Shown piece by piece: positions 5,481 to 5,948 of a stretch of DNA of 5,948 bases. The stretch comes from JANOXC01 sp031418215 (GTDB lineage Bacteria > Bacteroidota > Bacteroidia > AKYH767-A > OLB10). Both the position numbers and the translations under genes were made by a program. Under the pieces are notes generated by a model. That model did not search any database and had not been told where the DNA came from. It worked only from the letters and a program-made list of their open reading frames with translations. Positions within the stretch are counted from its first letter, which is position 1, and the number at the start of each line of letters is the position of its first letter. The stretch is taken from NCBI GenBank assembly GCA_031418215.1, contig JANOXC010000013.1, positions 1-5,948 on the forward strand. The letters are read 5' to 3'.

Positions 5481-5927
5481 ATGAAAGATAAGTATGTTAT
5501 TTCAAGCCCGGTAACCGAGTCTGAATTTGAAGCATACTTTGCGCTTCGTTGGGAGGTTCTAAGAAAACCCTGGGGCCAGCCTCAAGGAAGTGAAAAAGAC
5601 GAACAGGAAAACCAAGCTACCCAGCTGATGGCGGTTGATGAAAAAGGCGGGATTTGCGGTGTTTGCCGATTAGATTCAATTGATCAATCAACTGCACAAA
5701 TACGGTACATGGCTGTAAAACCTAGCTTGCATGGTCAGGGCATAGGAAGAGACTTATTGTTACAAGCTGAAAGGAATGCAAAAGAAAAAGGCTTTCAGCG
5801 CATATTTCTTCAATCACGTGAAAAAGCTTGTGGCTTTTATGAACGTCAAGGATATCATACAATTGAAAAAACTTTTCTTCTTTTTAATAAAATTCAACAT
5901 TTCAGTATGGAAAAATCACTTTTTTAA
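5481..5927 (+). CDS. GNAT-family N-acetyltransferase
   Basis: The 148-residue protein is a single GNAT domain without signal peptide or membrane segment. Its N-terminus, ALRWEVLRKPWGQPQGSEKDE at about 21-41, is typical of the ElaA-like/small-molecule GNAT group. Motif A is IRYMAVKPSLHGQGIGRDLL, with the acetyl-CoA pyrophosphate loop at His84-Gly-Gln-Gly-Ile-Gly89. Motif B has ACGFYERQGY at 116-125, where Tyr120 is the candidate general acid. It ends in the IQHFSMEK-type strand common in this group. It transfers an acetyl group from acetyl-CoA to an amine; the acceptor cannot be told from sequence. ATG 5481 gives the expected N-terminus. It lies 50 bases after the CtlX-type gene and may share its transcript, which loosely suggests amino-acid-related metabolism, but this is inference. 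The length is normal and the gene is complete, ending 21 bases before the right edge. Confidence 0.9.
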   Translation: MKDKYVISSPVTESEFEAYFALRWEVLRKPWGQPQGSEKDEQENQATQLMAVDEKGGICGVCRLDSIDQSTAQIRYMAVKPSLHGQGIGRDLLLQAERNAKEKGFQRIFLQSREKACGFYERQGYHTIEKTFLLFNKIQHFSMEKSLF

Positions 5928-5948
5928 TCCGCCTTTCCTTACTTTGTA

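Overview
This AT-rich window looks like ordinary chromosome of a member of the Bacteroidota, possibly a Chitinophagaceae or Sphingobacteriia relative; the genus cannot be told from the sequence. The clues are a secreted protein with a type IX secretion (Por) C-terminal sorting domain, promoter-like TAnnTTTG boxes, almost no Shine-Dalgarno sequences, tRNA genes without an encoded CCA end, and a secreted two-domain GH3 (NagZ-type) enzyme of the kind usual in this phylum.

Layout: 1-1541 (minus strand) is the N-terminal part of a secreted GH3 beta-N-acetylhexosaminidase that runs off the left edge. A 141-bp divergent intergenic region separates it from a T9SS-sorted secreted protein of unknown function (1683-2780, plus). 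Next come two leucine tRNA genes with different anticodons, GAG (2871-2952) and CAG (3138-3221). Their 185-bp spacer holds a perfect 7-copy heptamer array (AAGTATC), a decayed continuation in the same phase, and a second degenerate heptamer array (AACNNNT) ending four bases before the second tRNA. Then follow a DEDDh exonuclease fused to a degenerate GIY-YIG domain (3347-4435, TTG start), an arginine-deiminase-superfamily hydrolase of the CtlX type (4504-5430) and a GNAT acetyltransferase (5481-5927).

Functionally this is a mixed housekeeping neighbourhood: cell-wall sugar recycling, an exported protein, translation, a repair-type nuclease, citrulline/arginine-type catabolism and small-molecule acetylation. 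Only the last two genes (50-bp gap, same strand) look like a possible transcription unit. I see no phage, transposon, CRISPR or defence system and no clear undescribed multi-gene system. The points most worth a second look are the exonuclease with a partly lost GIY-YIG active site and an apparently missing module, the same TAGGTTTG-N4-ATG arrangement at two unrelated genes (possible leaderless transcripts), and the two heptamer-periodic arrays between the tRNAs.
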